NCBI GenBank assembly: GCA_009829735.1
Contig: CM020620.1
Span: forward strand, 27,188,951 to 27,252,950
Direction: 5' to 3'
Origin: Pyropia yezoensis
Taxonomy: Eukaryota > Rhodophyta > Bangiophyceae > Bangiales > Bangiaceae
DNA: 64,000 nt
Below are positions 51,421-61,606 of the stretch, one piece after another; the stretch's first letter is position 1, and every line of letters starts with the position of its first letter. The notes beneath the pieces were generated by a model, which worked only from the letters and a program-made list of their open reading frames with translations, made no database searches and was not told the origin of the DNA. The position numbers and the translations under genes were made by a program.

Positions 51421-53604
51421 ATGTCTACCCAAGAGACGGGGAACGTTCAAGATGACGGATCGGCGTCGACGCCGACCCCGGAGGTGACTACGGGAACCGG
51501 GATCGGGAACCCGATCGATAACATTGAGACGCCAATGCTTTCCGGTGCCGGATCGACGTTTGGCACGGCTCGGACGGCAGGAGGCGGGGGCCCGCCTCAA
51601 CTGTCGTCGACCGACCTCACTCCGCCGCCTCCTTCACCAGGGGATTCCCTGATGGCATCATTGGCCCGCATCGAGGCCCGGTTTTCCGGGCTCGACGCCC
51701 GTCAAGATCGGACGGAGGACGCAATGGCAGTGTTGATGTCAACACGGCACACGACGGGACCCCGTCGTGTTCCTCCCACACCGGTACGGTTCGAACCGGC
51801 CGGACTACTTTCGGAGTCCACCAGGGTCAACCCCGGTGTTGCTACTCCTGGACAACCCCCGGACACAATGGGGTATGGGTCCGACTCGTCGGCAGAGTTG
51901 GAACGGAGTCACACGGAGCGATACGCTCGGAGCACCCGAAGCGGACTCCGCGGACACGACCCGGCGGATACGTACGCCGGGGGAGAGTCGGTTATTGGGG
52001 GAGGAGGTACCCTCTCGCAGTACCCCCACGACGAAGGAGGCCAGGCAACTCGGGTTCCCGAGGTGCCGACGCCTGAAGTACCATCTTCAGTGGTGGAAGC
52101 TATGACCGCGCAGGTAACTGCGAGCCTACTGAAGCGGATGGAGTCCGATGAGTTCGCTCATCAACTGGCTAAGCGACTGGATATCCAGGACGCTGACACG
52201 GAGATCGTCAACGAGGTCTTCCGGTCGGTTCTTACTCCGGAACGTTATCGTTTGGAGGACCGCTCTACCACCGTATCGGAATCGATGCGTAATACGTCGC
52301 ATCGGGCGATCCGCTCTATGCAGACCCTTATGAAGGGAGTCCCTATGTTCGGGGGGCCGAACGGACGCCCGTTGGCAGTCATCGGCTTCTTGACTAGCTT
52401 CAAGGCAGCCGCAGACAAGGCGCTCGTTAACGAGGGGCTGGCTCTGGAGATCCTCCCGTTCTTTGTTGATGAACGGGTGCGAGGCTTTCTTCGCCAGGCA
52501 TCCCCGATGCCGGGAATGAGGGTCGCGGCCACCCCCATGGATTACCGTGGGATATTGAAGGAGCTGCTGAGCAGCTACCTCAGTGAGGACAAGTGCGAGG
52601 ACCACTATCGGGCCCTTCGCACTGCCACCGCCCAGTCCTGGGAGGATGAGGAGATGTTTGGACGCCGGATCCAAGAGCTCGACTACGAGCTGGGGAAGCT
52701 CCTCGGAGAAGGGGAGCTACGGGCCATCCTGTTCGCAGGAGTACCCAACTACGTGCGGATATCCGCACGGGGCGCCAACACGGCACGGACGAACTTCAGT
52801 CGACTGATGCATATGTGCAAGTCCCTAGGGGACGCCTACCGGGTTCTACACCCGGAGTGTGCCTTGGCCCCGAAGCCCAAGGGTGAGGGAGGCAAGCCCA
52901 GTCTTACCCCGGTACCGAGGCAAGAGAAGGTGGAACGTAAGGCCGCACCAGTACTGGTGGCGACCGAACATACCCCTATTGGTGAGGATGACCCCCTAGT
53001 CGACCAACAGGGCCACCTGTTGCTACCGGCGACGCCGGTGATTGATGAACATGGTACGGTAGCGTACATCGCCCCGGCTGGAACCCAGTTCCAGGTCAAC
53101 GAAGGCACGGGACGGCGCGTCCCGTATGTGCGGACTACGGGGTACTCCCCGGTGACGGGTAACCCTCACCAACCCTTGCCAACATGGGCGGTGCGCACGG
53201 AGGCACCTCCGCAGATTGCGGGCCGACCCAACCGGTTGGGGGAATCCATGTTCCGGTTGACCCAAGGACCCAAGGCCTACCAGGGAGCAGGCACTCGGGC
53301 GCCCGAGGGAAGCAACCGTAGCTACGGGACTACCCCGATGCGAACTCAAGGGGGGACCGGCACGTCCGGGTGTATGTTGTGTGGGGATCCCCAGCACTGG
53401 GTGTCTTCCTGCCCACTCATCCCCGAGGAGTCTCGGCGGGCAGCGGCGCAACGCAAGGCATCTACTGGGGGATATCCCGCCCGAGCACCCGGACCCGCAC
53501 CGGGTAGGCAGCCAGCTCCAGGTGGAGTACTGGCCGTCGAGGGGGCACCTCCTCAGCCGGATGTCCCGGCGGACAGCACCCTACCAAGGGCGGGAAACGA
53601 GTAA
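51421..53604 (+). CDS. gag: Gag polyprotein of the gypsy element
   Basis: 727 residues from ATG 51421. Gag forms the virus-like particle and packages the RNA. The N-terminal ~170 residues are Thr/Pro/Ser-rich. The capsid-like helical part is about residues 215-490, including RISARGANTARTNFSRLMHM. A linker region follows, and a CCHC zinc knuckle closes it: CMLCGDPQHWVSSC, residues 651-664. The stop at 53602-53604 is eight bases before the pol ATG, and pol lies in the -1 frame. Frameshifting upstream of the stop or reinitiation could make Pol; I saw no textbook slippery site. A second, apparently identical copy of its last 553 codons starts at 62107. Confidence 0.93.
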   Translation: MSTQETGNVQDDGSASTPTPEVTTGTGIGNPIDNIETPMLSGAGSTFGTARTAGGGGPPQLSSTDLTPPPPSPGDSLMASLARIEARFSGLDARQDRTEDAMAVLMSTRHTTGPRRVPPTPVRFEPAGLLSESTRVNPGVATPGQPPDTMGYGSDSSAELERSHTERYARSTRSGLRGHDPADTYAGGESVIGGGGTLSQYPHDEGGQATRVPEVPTPEVPSSVVEAMTAQVTASLLKRMESDEFAHQLAKRLDIQDADTEIVNEVFRSVLTPERYRLEDRSTTVSESMRNTSHRAIRSMQTLMKGVPMFGGPNGRPLAVIGFLTSFKAAADKALVNEGLALEILPFFVDERVRGFLRQASPMPGMRVAATPMDYRGILKELLSSYLSEDKCEDHYRALRTATAQSWEDEEMFGRRIQELDYELGKLLGEGELRAILFAGVPNYVRISARGANTARTNFSRLMHMCKSLGDAYRVLHPECALAPKPKGEGGKPSLTPVPRQEKVERKAAPVLVATEHTPIGEDDPLVDQQGHLLLPATPVIDEHGTVAYIAPAGTQFQVNEGTGRRVPYVRTTGYSPVTGNPHQPLPTWAVRTEAPPQIAGRPNRLGESMFRLTQGPKAYQGAGTRAPEGSNRSYGTTPMRTQGGTGTSGCMLCGDPQHWVSSCPLIPEESRRAAAQRKASTGGYPARAPGPAPGRQPAPGGVLAVEGAPPQPDVPADSTLPRAGNE

Positions 53605-53612
53605 GAGGAAGG

Positions 53613-56600
53613 ATGACCGGGGGGCGCCGGGGTTACCCAAGCAAGCCACCCCGGAGTACCGCGGGGAAAGCCCCACGGAGAGCGCGGTTGAGCCGACGCC
53701 GCATCAACCCCCGGGTACACCTTCCGGCCCCGACGACACGGCGTCAGGGGATTGATGACCAACCTCCAAGGTTGGGAGGAGAGGACGGGAAGCCCCGTCA
53801 CGTTGAACCAGACAAGGGCCCTGTTCAGGATGCCCGAGCTACACCGGATATCGGTGTAGGACATGTGTTGTTTACCTTGGAGAACTTCAAGGTATCAGCC
53901 ACCCTGGGGGTTGACCCCCAGTCGACACGATCGTACTACCCTGTACTGGACACAGGGGCTGGACCCAACCTTATCCGGAAGGATACCCTCCCGGACAAGT
54001 GGCTTCCACGAGTCAGAGTGACTCGGGGACCCACCATCAAGGACGCGAATGGTCGACTCATTCGTACGACCGCAGCGATGTCGCTGCAGGTTACCATCGG
54101 GGATCTCACCACGGAAGTTGACTTCCTGGTATGTGAAACGCTATCGGTGCCCTGCATACTGGGGTGCACCTTCATCAACGTTCACGTTGATACAATCCGG
54201 CCAGGCCGGAGGACCGTCGAGCTTCAAGAAGCCGACGGGACGAAGCGAGGACACACGGCTATCGTCAGGGACCTGACGCTACAAGGAAGCCACGTTAACG
54301 TGGCTGAGGTGTACGCAAGCGTCGAGCCGAAGACACTTCGGTTGGCCAAGCGAACTCGCTTTGAGCCGTTGTCAGAGACAGTCCTCCCGGTTAACTGCGA
54401 CCTCGCAGGCATCTGCAGAGTCCAGTCCAACCTACGGACGTACAAGCGCCATGGGTTGACCATGGCCAACGGTCTCATAGACCTCCCAGCAGGAGGGTCG
54501 TCCCTCCTAGTGATGGCGAACTACCGCCGTAAGGCAGTCACCCTCCCGAAGGGAACTATCCTCGGGATTGCCGAACTCTACGAAGGAGATATCCTTACCC
54601 CTGATAAGGAAGGTCAAGTGGAACCACTTGAAGTACTGGCGGTCGCCGAGACCACCGAGCGACAAATACCCGATGACGGGAAGCCTAACCCATCGGCGGC
54701 TCCGGCGGACCTGCCGCCAAAGGACCAAGAGGCCTTGAAGGCACTGGCCGAGGCTGACCTCGACCACCTTCCCCCTTCGGTAGCCGAAGGGGTACGACGG
54801 ATGCTAAGAAAGCATGACGTTATGTGGACAGGCGGGGCCTTGGGGACCATTGGGGCAACCCAACATCGTATAGACCTGGTACCAGGCGCACGACCCGCCC
54901 GCTCACAACCGCACCGAGCGGGACCTATGCAACGAGAGATCGTTGATGGAGAAGTGAAGAGGATGAGTGAAGCTAAGGTGATCCGACCTTCGATGTCGGA
55001 ATGGGGTGCCCCAGTCGTTATTGTGCCGAAGAAGGATCAAACCCCTCGGTTTTGCATCGATTATCGACGCCTCAACTTGGTTACCAAGAAGGACTCATAC
55101 CCTTTACCAAGGATGGATGAATGCATCGACTCCCTGGGGGAGGCTACGGTGTTTACCACCATCGACTGCAATGCCGGATACTGGCAGATCCCGGTGGCGG
55201 ACGAGGATATCCCCAAGACGGCATTCGTCTGTCACAGTGGAGTGTACGAGTTCCTAAGGATGCCCTTCGGATTGTCCAACGCCCCCGCTACATTCCAGCG
55301 GGCTATCGACATCATACTGTCTGGGGTGAAGTGGCGTAACTGCCTAGTGTACCTCGATGACGTCATCGTCTTCTCGCGTAACATGGATGACCATGTACAA
55401 CATGTTGACGAGGTACTCACCCTCTTGAGGAACGCCGGGGTAACCCTGCGTCTGAAGAAGTGCGCCTTCTTCCAACAGACGGTCGAATATCTGGGCCACC
55501 AGATAACCCCTGGTAAACTAGGGGTACTCGAAGCCAATACCCGGGCACTCCGGGATGCCCGGTTCCCTAACACCCAGACGCAGCTCAAGAGCTTCCTGGG
55601 AATGTGCAATGTATACCGACGGTTCGTCAAGGACTTCGCTCGGATAGCTAAACCGTTAACGGTTCTTACGAGCAGTACCTTACCCAAGGTACTCCAACCC
55701 CCTTCGCCTAGCGAAGAGGAGGCATTCGAGTCGCTGAAGCGAGCCCTACTAGCCCCACCCGTCCTTGCGTTACCGCATAGACGGGGTACCTTCGTCATCG
55801 ATGTCGATGCGTGTGGTACACAAGTGGGATGCACCCTGTTACAGGGAGAGACGTTGATCGGTACCGATAACGTTATCCCGGACCTACGTCCGGTAGGGTA
55901 CTTCAGCCGGACACTCAACCCGGCTGAGCGGAACTATAGTGCCACCGAGCGTGAATGCCTCGGAGTTATATGGGCAGTGCAACTGCTCCGTCCATACCTG
56001 GAGGGCTCCAGGTTCATCGTGAGGTCCGACCACGAACCCCTACGATGGCTCCTCAACCTTGGTGACAAGGATTCCGATAGCCATGGGAGGCTAGCCCGAT
56101 GGAGGCTGAAGATGGCCGAGCACGACTACCGCACGGTGTATAAGGCTGGGTCAACCCACCACCTCGGAGACGCGTTGTCTCGACTCGACACCCCGAGCGG
56201 GGATACCCGCCCGGTGGACGAGGACATCCCGGTAGTACCGGTGTGCATGGTGGGTAATACTACCCAGGGTATGGCTGACCATACCATGGCACACCTTGCG
56301 TGCCCATTGACCCTCGCGGACTTCCGCGAGGCACAGGCCAACGACGATGACTGTAGACGTCATCGTGCTAACCTCCTGGCCGGTACGGCCGGCATCTTCT
56401 CCGAGAACGAAGACGGACTCATATACCGGCGGGCACCCGCCGATGGACGACATCAAGTCGTGGTTCCCGTGTCCTTACGGCAAGCTGTCATGGAACGAGA
56501 ACATGAGAACCCTACAGCCGGACACCCGGGGGGTTCACGTATGTTCGCAGCAATGCGAAGGTTCTTCTACTGGCCAGCAATGGCCGTCGACGTGGTCGAC

Positions 56601-57779
56601 CACGTAAGGGGATGCCACCCCTGTGCGCGTAACCGCATGAGTCTACATAGGCAGGCGTCTGCCATGAAGCTATTCCCACCCGATGGGCCCAACGAGCAAG
56701 TCGCTATCGACATACTCGGGCCACTTCCGGTAACGGAAGAAGGGAACAGGTACATCCTGGTCATGTCTGACCGATTCACCAAGCTGTCACGAGCGGCAGC
56801 CATCCCGAATGATACGGCATACACGATTATGAACGCAGTGGTTGACCACTGGATCAGTGCATACGGAGTCATGAAGCAACTCCTCTCCGATAACGGAGCA
56901 AACCTTACGTCGGCATTCTGCACTAAGGTCCTGGGCATGTTCGGTATCGAACCACGTCGGGCATCCGACTACCACCCGCAGTCCAACGGGCAGGTGGAGC
57001 GGTTCAACCGCACCATCGTCAAGATGCTACAGTGCTACGTGGCAGAGCACACGAACACTTGGGACAGGCTTCTGTCCGTACTCGCCCTGGCATACAATGC
57101 CAGGCCACATCGGAGTACCAACATCGCCCCACTGGAATGGGTCATGCCACTAGGCGTCGGTAACCTGACGCTGCCGCCAGGCAGGTGCACTCGGTATGAT
57201 ACACCGAAGGGCCGACCCGCCGAAAGCATCCACCTAGCTTGGTTGGCCAAGCTATCGTGGATGATTCCTAAGCTCAAGGGTGCCCTTGACAGAACACAAC
57301 TTCGATATAAGAAGAACTTCGACGCCCGACTACGGGTGCGCAACGCAACCCTGGTAACAGGTGACTGGGTCTATATCAGACACCAGAAGTTCCGAGGGAA
57401 CAAGCTTATGCAACCGGTCAAGGGACCGTACCAGATCCTCCACAGAGATGACCACTCTGTTATCTTACACTCCGATACGGAGATCCAACGCATCAGTATG
57501 AATGATGTCACACCTGCTCCGAAGCCGGAACAGCCTCAGCCGGTACCGGCTGGGTTGCTACATGAAGCTCTTACAACCCACCGGTCGGATGACCCGGTGG
57601 GACCGGATGGGATTCCATACCAAGTAGAGAGCGTGGTCGGACACACCGACCCGGACATACCAGGACCCTGGTACGTCAAGGTTATGTGGGTCGGATACGA
57701 CTCACCCACCTGGGAACAGGCGGCGAATATACCCCGCCAACTCCTCATGCCGTACATGAGGCGACGACGCCTACTGTAA
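53613..57779 (+). CDS. pol: Pol polyprotein: protease, reverse transcriptase, RNase H, integrase, chromodomain
   Basis: 1388 residues in one open frame. The aspartic protease has VLDTGAG (Asp-113). The RT carries FCIDYRRLNL, FLRMPFGLSNAPATFQRAID and the catalytic YLDD at 580-583. RNase H begins FVIDVDA (Asp-730) and includes NYSATERECLGVIWAVQ and RSDHEPLRWLL. Integrase has an HHCC-type zinc part (GHPGGSRMFAAMRRFFYWPA, CHPCARN) and the triad Asp-1033, Asp-1093, Glu-1129, in the classic DD35E spacing. A C-terminal chromodomain-like segment (from ~1336, YVKVMWVGYDSPTWEQAANI) is the targeting module of chromoviruses, which bind histone marks such as H3K9 methylation (family knowledge). All catalytic residues seen are intact, so the element looks competent. 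The stop at 57777-57779 precedes the extra 3' region. Confidence 0.96.
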   Translation: MTGGRRGYPSKPPRSTAGKAPRRARLSRRRINPRVHLPAPTTRRQGIDDQPPRLGGEDGKPRHVEPDKGPVQDARATPDIGVGHVLFTLENFKVSATLGVDPQSTRSYYPVLDTGAGPNLIRKDTLPDKWLPRVRVTRGPTIKDANGRLIRTTAAMSLQVTIGDLTTEVDFLVCETLSVPCILGCTFINVHVDTIRPGRRTVELQEADGTKRGHTAIVRDLTLQGSHVNVAEVYASVEPKTLRLAKRTRFEPLSETVLPVNCDLAGICRVQSNLRTYKRHGLTMANGLIDLPAGGSSLLVMANYRRKAVTLPKGTILGIAELYEGDILTPDKEGQVEPLEVLAVAETTERQIPDDGKPNPSAAPADLPPKDQEALKALAEADLDHLPPSVAEGVRRMLRKHDVMWTGGALGTIGATQHRIDLVPGARPARSQPHRAGPMQREIVDGEVKRMSEAKVIRPSMSEWGAPVVIVPKKDQTPRFCIDYRRLNLVTKKDSYPLPRMDECIDSLGEATVFTTIDCNAGYWQIPVADEDIPKTAFVCHSGVYEFLRMPFGLSNAPATFQRAIDIILSGVKWRNCLVYLDDVIVFSRNMDDHVQHVDEVLTLLRNAGVTLRLKKCAFFQQTVEYLGHQITPGKLGVLEANTRALRDARFPNTQTQLKSFLGMCNVYRRFVKDFARIAKPLTVLTSSTLPKVLQPPSPSEEEAFESLKRALLAPPVLALPHRRGTFVIDVDACGTQVGCTLLQGETLIGTDNVIPDLRPVGYFSRTLNPAERNYSATERECLGVIWAVQLLRPYLEGSRFIVRSDHEPLRWLLNLGDKDSDSHGRLARWRLKMAEHDYRTVYKAGSTHHLGDALSRLDTPSGDTRPVDEDIPVVPVCMVGNTTQGMADHTMAHLACPLTLADFREAQANDDDCRRHRANLLAGTAGIFSENEDGLIYRRAPADGRHQVVVPVSLRQAVMEREHENPTAGHPGGSRMFAAMRRFFYWPAMAVDVVDHVRGCHPCARNRMSLHRQASAMKLFPPDGPNEQVAIDILGPLPVTEEGNRYILVMSDRFTKLSRAAAIPNDTAYTIMNAVVDHWISAYGVMKQLLSDNGANLTSAFCTKVLGMFGIEPRRASDYHPQSNGQVERFNRTIVKMLQCYVAEHTNTWDRLLSVLALAYNARPHRSTNIAPLEWVMPLGVGNLTLPPGRCTRYDTPKGRPAESIHLAWLAKLSWMIPKLKGALDRTQLRYKKNFDARLRVRNATLVTGDWVYIRHQKFRGNKLMQPVKGPYQILHRDDHSVILHSDTEIQRISMNDVTPAPKPEQPQPVPAGLLHEALTTHRSDDPVGPDGIPYQVESVVGHTDPDIPGPWYVKVMWVGYDSPTWEQAANIPRQLLMPYMRRRRLL

Positions 57780-58338
57780 CAACCCAACCGACACCGACTT
57801 CGGCTGTTGGGGGGTGAGGCTTATACCTACTAAGTAGGGTGTGACATGGTTAAAGCAGACTTAGGTTTCTAAGTCAAATCAGACTTAGGTTTCTAAGTCG
57901 AACCAAGCTTAGGTAACTAAGTAGAGCTAAGCTTAGGTAACTAAGTAAAAACCTGAACCTTAATAAGGTAACTTAAAGGTAAAGGCTAACTCCGATAATA
58001 TCGAAGTAACTAGGAGGCTTACACGGGAGGATGACCTCCCAAAGCCAAGACACAAAGTGAGGGAGGATAACCTCCCCAAGCATGAACCAACCGGAAGAAG
58101 TTGGACGGGAGGCAAGGCACCACTGAGCCAGAAGGGGTACTCCCCAGGGCAGCAAACAGAGGCAAGCAATGCCCCCAGCGGGGGATGAGTTTATACTCAC
58201 TACTACCCGGCTACCATAAGGGTTGCCGGGGCCCTCTCCCGCACAAACAATAGCACTCCTCAGTGGGTAGACCCACTGCCCGAGGGAGGCCACTCACGCG
58301 TAAGCGCGTAGACCTCCGTGCTCCACCGGTCGGCAACG
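57780..58338. other. Noncoding DNA between pol and the antisense coding region
   Basis: AT-richer than its neighbours. It contains the hairpin array at 57858-57946 and then two copies of a GGGAGGATGACCTCCC or GGGAGGATAACCTCCC palindrome (58025, 58069). As the space where the sense pol and antisense transcripts converge, it may hold their 3' ends. Confidence 0.5.
57858..57946. repeat. Four 24-bp-spaced short hairpins
   Basis: GACTTAGGTTTCTAAGTC at 57858 and 57882, then AAGCTTAGGTAACTAAGT at 57905 and 57929. Each is a near-perfect inverted repeat, with exact ~24-bp spacing. The first pair and second pair differ in loop and one arm base, with matching changes partly kept. Confidence 0.9.
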
Positions 58339-60704
58339 TCACGACGGTCGACCACCCGAGTTACCTCGGTGCATAGCTGGACGAGGGTGCTGCGGCCAGC
58401 CTCCACGTCCTCCAGAGCTTTCTGGAGGCGGTCCAGCACGCCACCGAAGCAACGCGCTGACCCAACCAGCGCAGCACCTGGGGGATATCCCCCCAGCTAA
58501 CAGAGAGACCCCCACGCATGGCGCGGGTAACAAGGGCGTCAACGCCCTCATACCAGAGACGGGGACCCCCGTCATGTAGGACAGGGGCGGGAGGTGACAC
58601 TGGCGCAGCCAGAGGAGCCATAGGAGCCGACACGGCTACCACCGGAGCCGGTGGCACCTGATACGAGGCCCGGTAGGACCCTACCGAAGGGGCTCCACCG
58701 TAACCACGGCGGTACTCCGCCCGACGACGGGACACCTCACGCTCCCCACCCACAGAGCCCCACTCTCGGGACGACGGCCAACCGCCGCCGGCATCGGGTT
58801 ACCGAACCACGGAGCAAGGACCTGAAGAGGGTCAGGGATAACCATGGGAATACCCAGGTCAGGAACGGCCTCGGTGGACGCCCACCCATGGCAACTAGGC
58901 TCACCCGGCTGAGTACGCCGGACACGCAACGAGTGACGAGGCAAGGGGAAGCCCCAGCCTGCGGGTCCCGGTACGGGGGAAGGGCCAACACCCCAGCCCA
59001 GTTCACGGCATCGTGAACAGCCAGCAGGGCTTCGAACTCCCGGGCCAACCCGGTCTTGGCAGCTATCAGATCCACGCCCAACTGCGCGATGTGCCGACGG
59101 ACACCCGTCGGAAGATGAAACAGACGACCCTGCCGGCGGACGGACAGCAAGAAGGATGAAGCCTGCCCGAGGGTAACCTCAAGGGTGAAGGTACCCTGCA
59201 ACGGGTGGACCGGCCGGGAGGCCAACACACTCCCGAAGTATCGGAGGCAGGAGCCGGTGTCAAACCGGAAAGCAGGGGCGGGTTCCCACCCCTCCTGCCA
59301 TAGCGGCGGGCGCACGGGAGTGTATACCGGAGCACGACCGTTGCCGGTCTGCAACGCACACGTTATATCCGTGCGGAACGCATCGGCCATGACACCATGG
59401 TTACGTCGCCAACTCGACGCCGACTTCAACCCCGCCATGGGCGGGTAGGGAGCCGTCAACGACAGATACGGGGGTTCCCCCGGGTAGTAGTCAAAGTCGG
59501 GATACCGACCGGTACGGCTCACCGTCTCCCCAAACGCAACCGGCTCCGCCGCCGCCGCAATCCCCCGAGCACTAGCCGGGTAGTCAATCTCCCGCGGCAA
59601 CGCGGGGCAATCAAGTCGCAGACCCCGAAGTTGGGGTCGAGGTAGACCTCACCCCGTCCCACCCGGGTGCGCCAGAGCTGCGCATGCCGGTCGTCCGGCT
59701 GACTCAGGATCCAATGGTGTTCCACCCGGACCGCGTTCGGCTGGTTGACCAGCCGCACCAACTCCCGCTCCCAGCACGGGTCCACCTTGACGCGCCGGGA
59801 GGATTCTCCACGGGGATGCACCAGGTGGAAGTCCACCCGCATACGCCCATCGGACTCCATCGACTCTTGCACCGTGAGGCCTCGAACCCGAGCCACCAAG
59901 TCGGACACCGACATGGCGGGTTGACCCGCCGCCACGGCGACGCCGCCACCCAACGGGGCAACCCGGGCAGGACCAGGAAGAATCGGGGCGCCGGGGGACG
60001 CACCACCGGCAGAGGGGCCGACGTCGGAGATGGACGAGGCCGAGGAGGAAGAAGAAGGGCGGGCGCCCGCCCGGAGTAACTCCCGGTGTCAACCGCCATG
60101 GGAGAAGGAGCGTCTTGACCGCTCGACGCCCGCGGCACCGCAGGAACGGCACCGGCGCCGGCACCACCCGTCGGCGTAGCCCCCGCCTCGGAAGGGGAAG
60201 GCACTTGGACAGCCTCCGGAGCCGGAGCCCCGGCCGTGCGGACACCCGCACCGTCTTGACCCGCCGCACCGGGTGTCGCACCGCCACCACCACCCGCCGT
60301 CAACGTCGGGACCGCCTCGAGGAGTCACCGCCCGGACACCCGGACCACCTTGACCAGCCGGAGTCGGCTGCGGGTCGCGACCTCCGCCGCAGGGCGGACC
60401 ATCTTGAGGTACCTGCGGTGAGCCGGCACCGGCACCAGGCCCCATCCGGGCAGCCGGCAGAGAGGGGGTAGAAGCCGCCACGCGCGGTTGACCGCCGGGT
60501 TGACCTCCGGCCGACGGCACCGTCGTGCCGCTGCACACGGACGACAGTCCTCCGGCCGACAGACGGACGGACACCGCAGGCCCGTCGGTCGTCAGACGAG
60601 CTCACCCCGTAACGCGCGGCGTCGGGACCGACAGGCGCGTCGTCCTCCATCTCCTCCCCGATCAGGAGGTCTTCCTCCTCTTCAAGCACCTGGGGATAGG
60701 ACAT
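58339..60704 (-). CDS. Antisense coding region of the retrotransposon, unknown function, frame-broken
   Basis: On the minus strand, successive open segments read as one protein when frames are followed. It starts at ATG 60704 (MSYPQVLEEEEDLLIGEEME). A Gly/Pro/Ala-rich linker follows (about 60540-60000), then a folded-looking stretch (59920-59610, MSVSDLVARVRGLTVQESME, LVRLVNQPNAVRVEHHWILS). The longest piece is 59600-58950 (DYPASARGIAAAAEPVAFGE, RSVHPLQ-like and FDTGSCLRYFGSVLASRPVH segments). Two shorter pieces complete it. About seven frame changes are needed; those at ~59610 and ~58950 fall in C runs, suggesting homopolymer miscalls or decay. Composition is protein-like: mixed acidic, aromatic and Trp residues, unlike low-complexity shadows. 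I recognise no domain. It is convergent with pol, and its promoter would lie in 60705-61291 or the 3' LTR. Confidence 0.55.
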
Positions 60705-61279
60705 GATAACGGGTGCGGAGTCCCCGCGCCCACAAGCCGTCGACGGCTACAACCCGGTACGGTGGGATAACCGGGACGAGCCAGGGAAGCGCGGACACCC
60801 GCGCTTATGACCACAAACGGCCACGAGAAGCGCCGCAGGCACGCGGGTCGACCCGCGCCCCACGGGGCTACGACCGCGCTCCACCCAGGCACCTGGGCGG
60901 GACGGGGCCACACCCACACACGGGGTAAGTAAGGGGGGTCACCCCCAACCGCCCCCACGCAACGCGGGCAGCCCCCGCCCCCCACTCAATCGTCCACACG
61001 AGAGGGGCCCCCTACCACCAGGCACCTGGTGGCGGATCCGCTTGCACCACCCCTCGGAAAGGGGGGGGCGTGAACAGCAACCCGCATCGGGAATTTAACG
61101 GTCCGGAAAACGGATCGTGTGTGTGTACCACGCAAAGGGGGGCACCCCCCTGAGACAACCTCGAAAAGGGGTGTCTGTCGCGACGGGGCGCAAAGCCCCA
61201 CCCGACGGGTAAACGGTCACGCGACCCACTTACATTCCGGTACCCCGAATGCAACTCGACCCGAGGACGGGCCGAATCT
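60705..61279. other. Spacer before the polypurine tract
   Basis: No ORF of merit. It could hold a promoter for the antisense region. Gly/Pro-coding GC-rich sequence gives way to mixed composition near the LTR. Confidence 0.4.
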
Positions 61280-61291
61280 AAGGGGGGGATA
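61280..61291 (+). other. Polypurine tract
   Basis: AAGGGGGGGATA directly before the second LTR. This is the expected plus-strand priming site for reverse transcription. Confidence 0.8.
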
Positions 61292-61606
61292 TGTAGCAAT
61301 ATGGTTGTTCCCGTATTGTGACCCTAATATCAGGGGGGCTACTTCTAACCCTTAACTTTCAATTTGATAGTTCGTACTGGTCACCGGTATCTATAAGTTA
61401 CGTATGACCAGAGGGACTTGCATCTTGGGGTGGAGGGTAGTTAGTAGTGGTCTCCGAGGGTTTATAACGAGGGGGCCGGTGGCGAATCCACCGCCGGCCA
61501 AGGTAGAACAACAAACCCCTCCCATTTGGGCTCCCATCTTGGTCCCGTGGCTTGCGCTCCAAGGACAGCAAACCTTGGCCTCCCGGTGACGTTGGTGCCG
61601 ATCCCC
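61292..61606 (+). repeat. Second LTR copy, truncated by the gap
   Basis: It matches 50834-51143 throughout, except for four small insertions: GTTCCCG for GTCCG, CACCGG for CACGG, TGGTC for TGTC and CAAACC for CAACC. All fall at or beside short homopolymers. This is the 3' LTR of the element to the left and, given what follows, also the 5' LTR position of the copy to the right. Confidence 0.93.

Larger units (their letters stand above)
50834..61606 (+). mobile_element. Ty3/gypsy LTR retrotransposon (chromovirus type), ~10.5 kb plus 3' LTR
   Basis: Order: 5' LTR, primer-binding site, gag, pol (PR-RT-RNaseH-IN-chromodomain), 3.5 kb of extra DNA with an antisense coding region, polypurine tract, and second LTR (cut by a sequence gap). 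Integrase after RT/RNaseH and the terminal chromodomain define the Ty3/gypsy chromovirus class. gag and pol are both intact, and the LTRs are nearly identical, so insertion is recent. The 5' flank is CGCTC; the right flank cannot be seen, so target duplication is untested. Confidence 0.95.

Noticed and set aside
57858..57946. Hairpin array as a CRISPR array
   Set aside because: Only four units, 18-bp palindromic repeats with 6-bp gaps, inside a eukaryotic retrotransposon; no spacers of proper length and no cas genes.
58012..58320. Possible tRNA or small RNA between pol and the antisense region
   Set aside because: Short palindromes are present, but no cloverleaf with a T-loop GTTCRA box and acceptor stem could be drawn.
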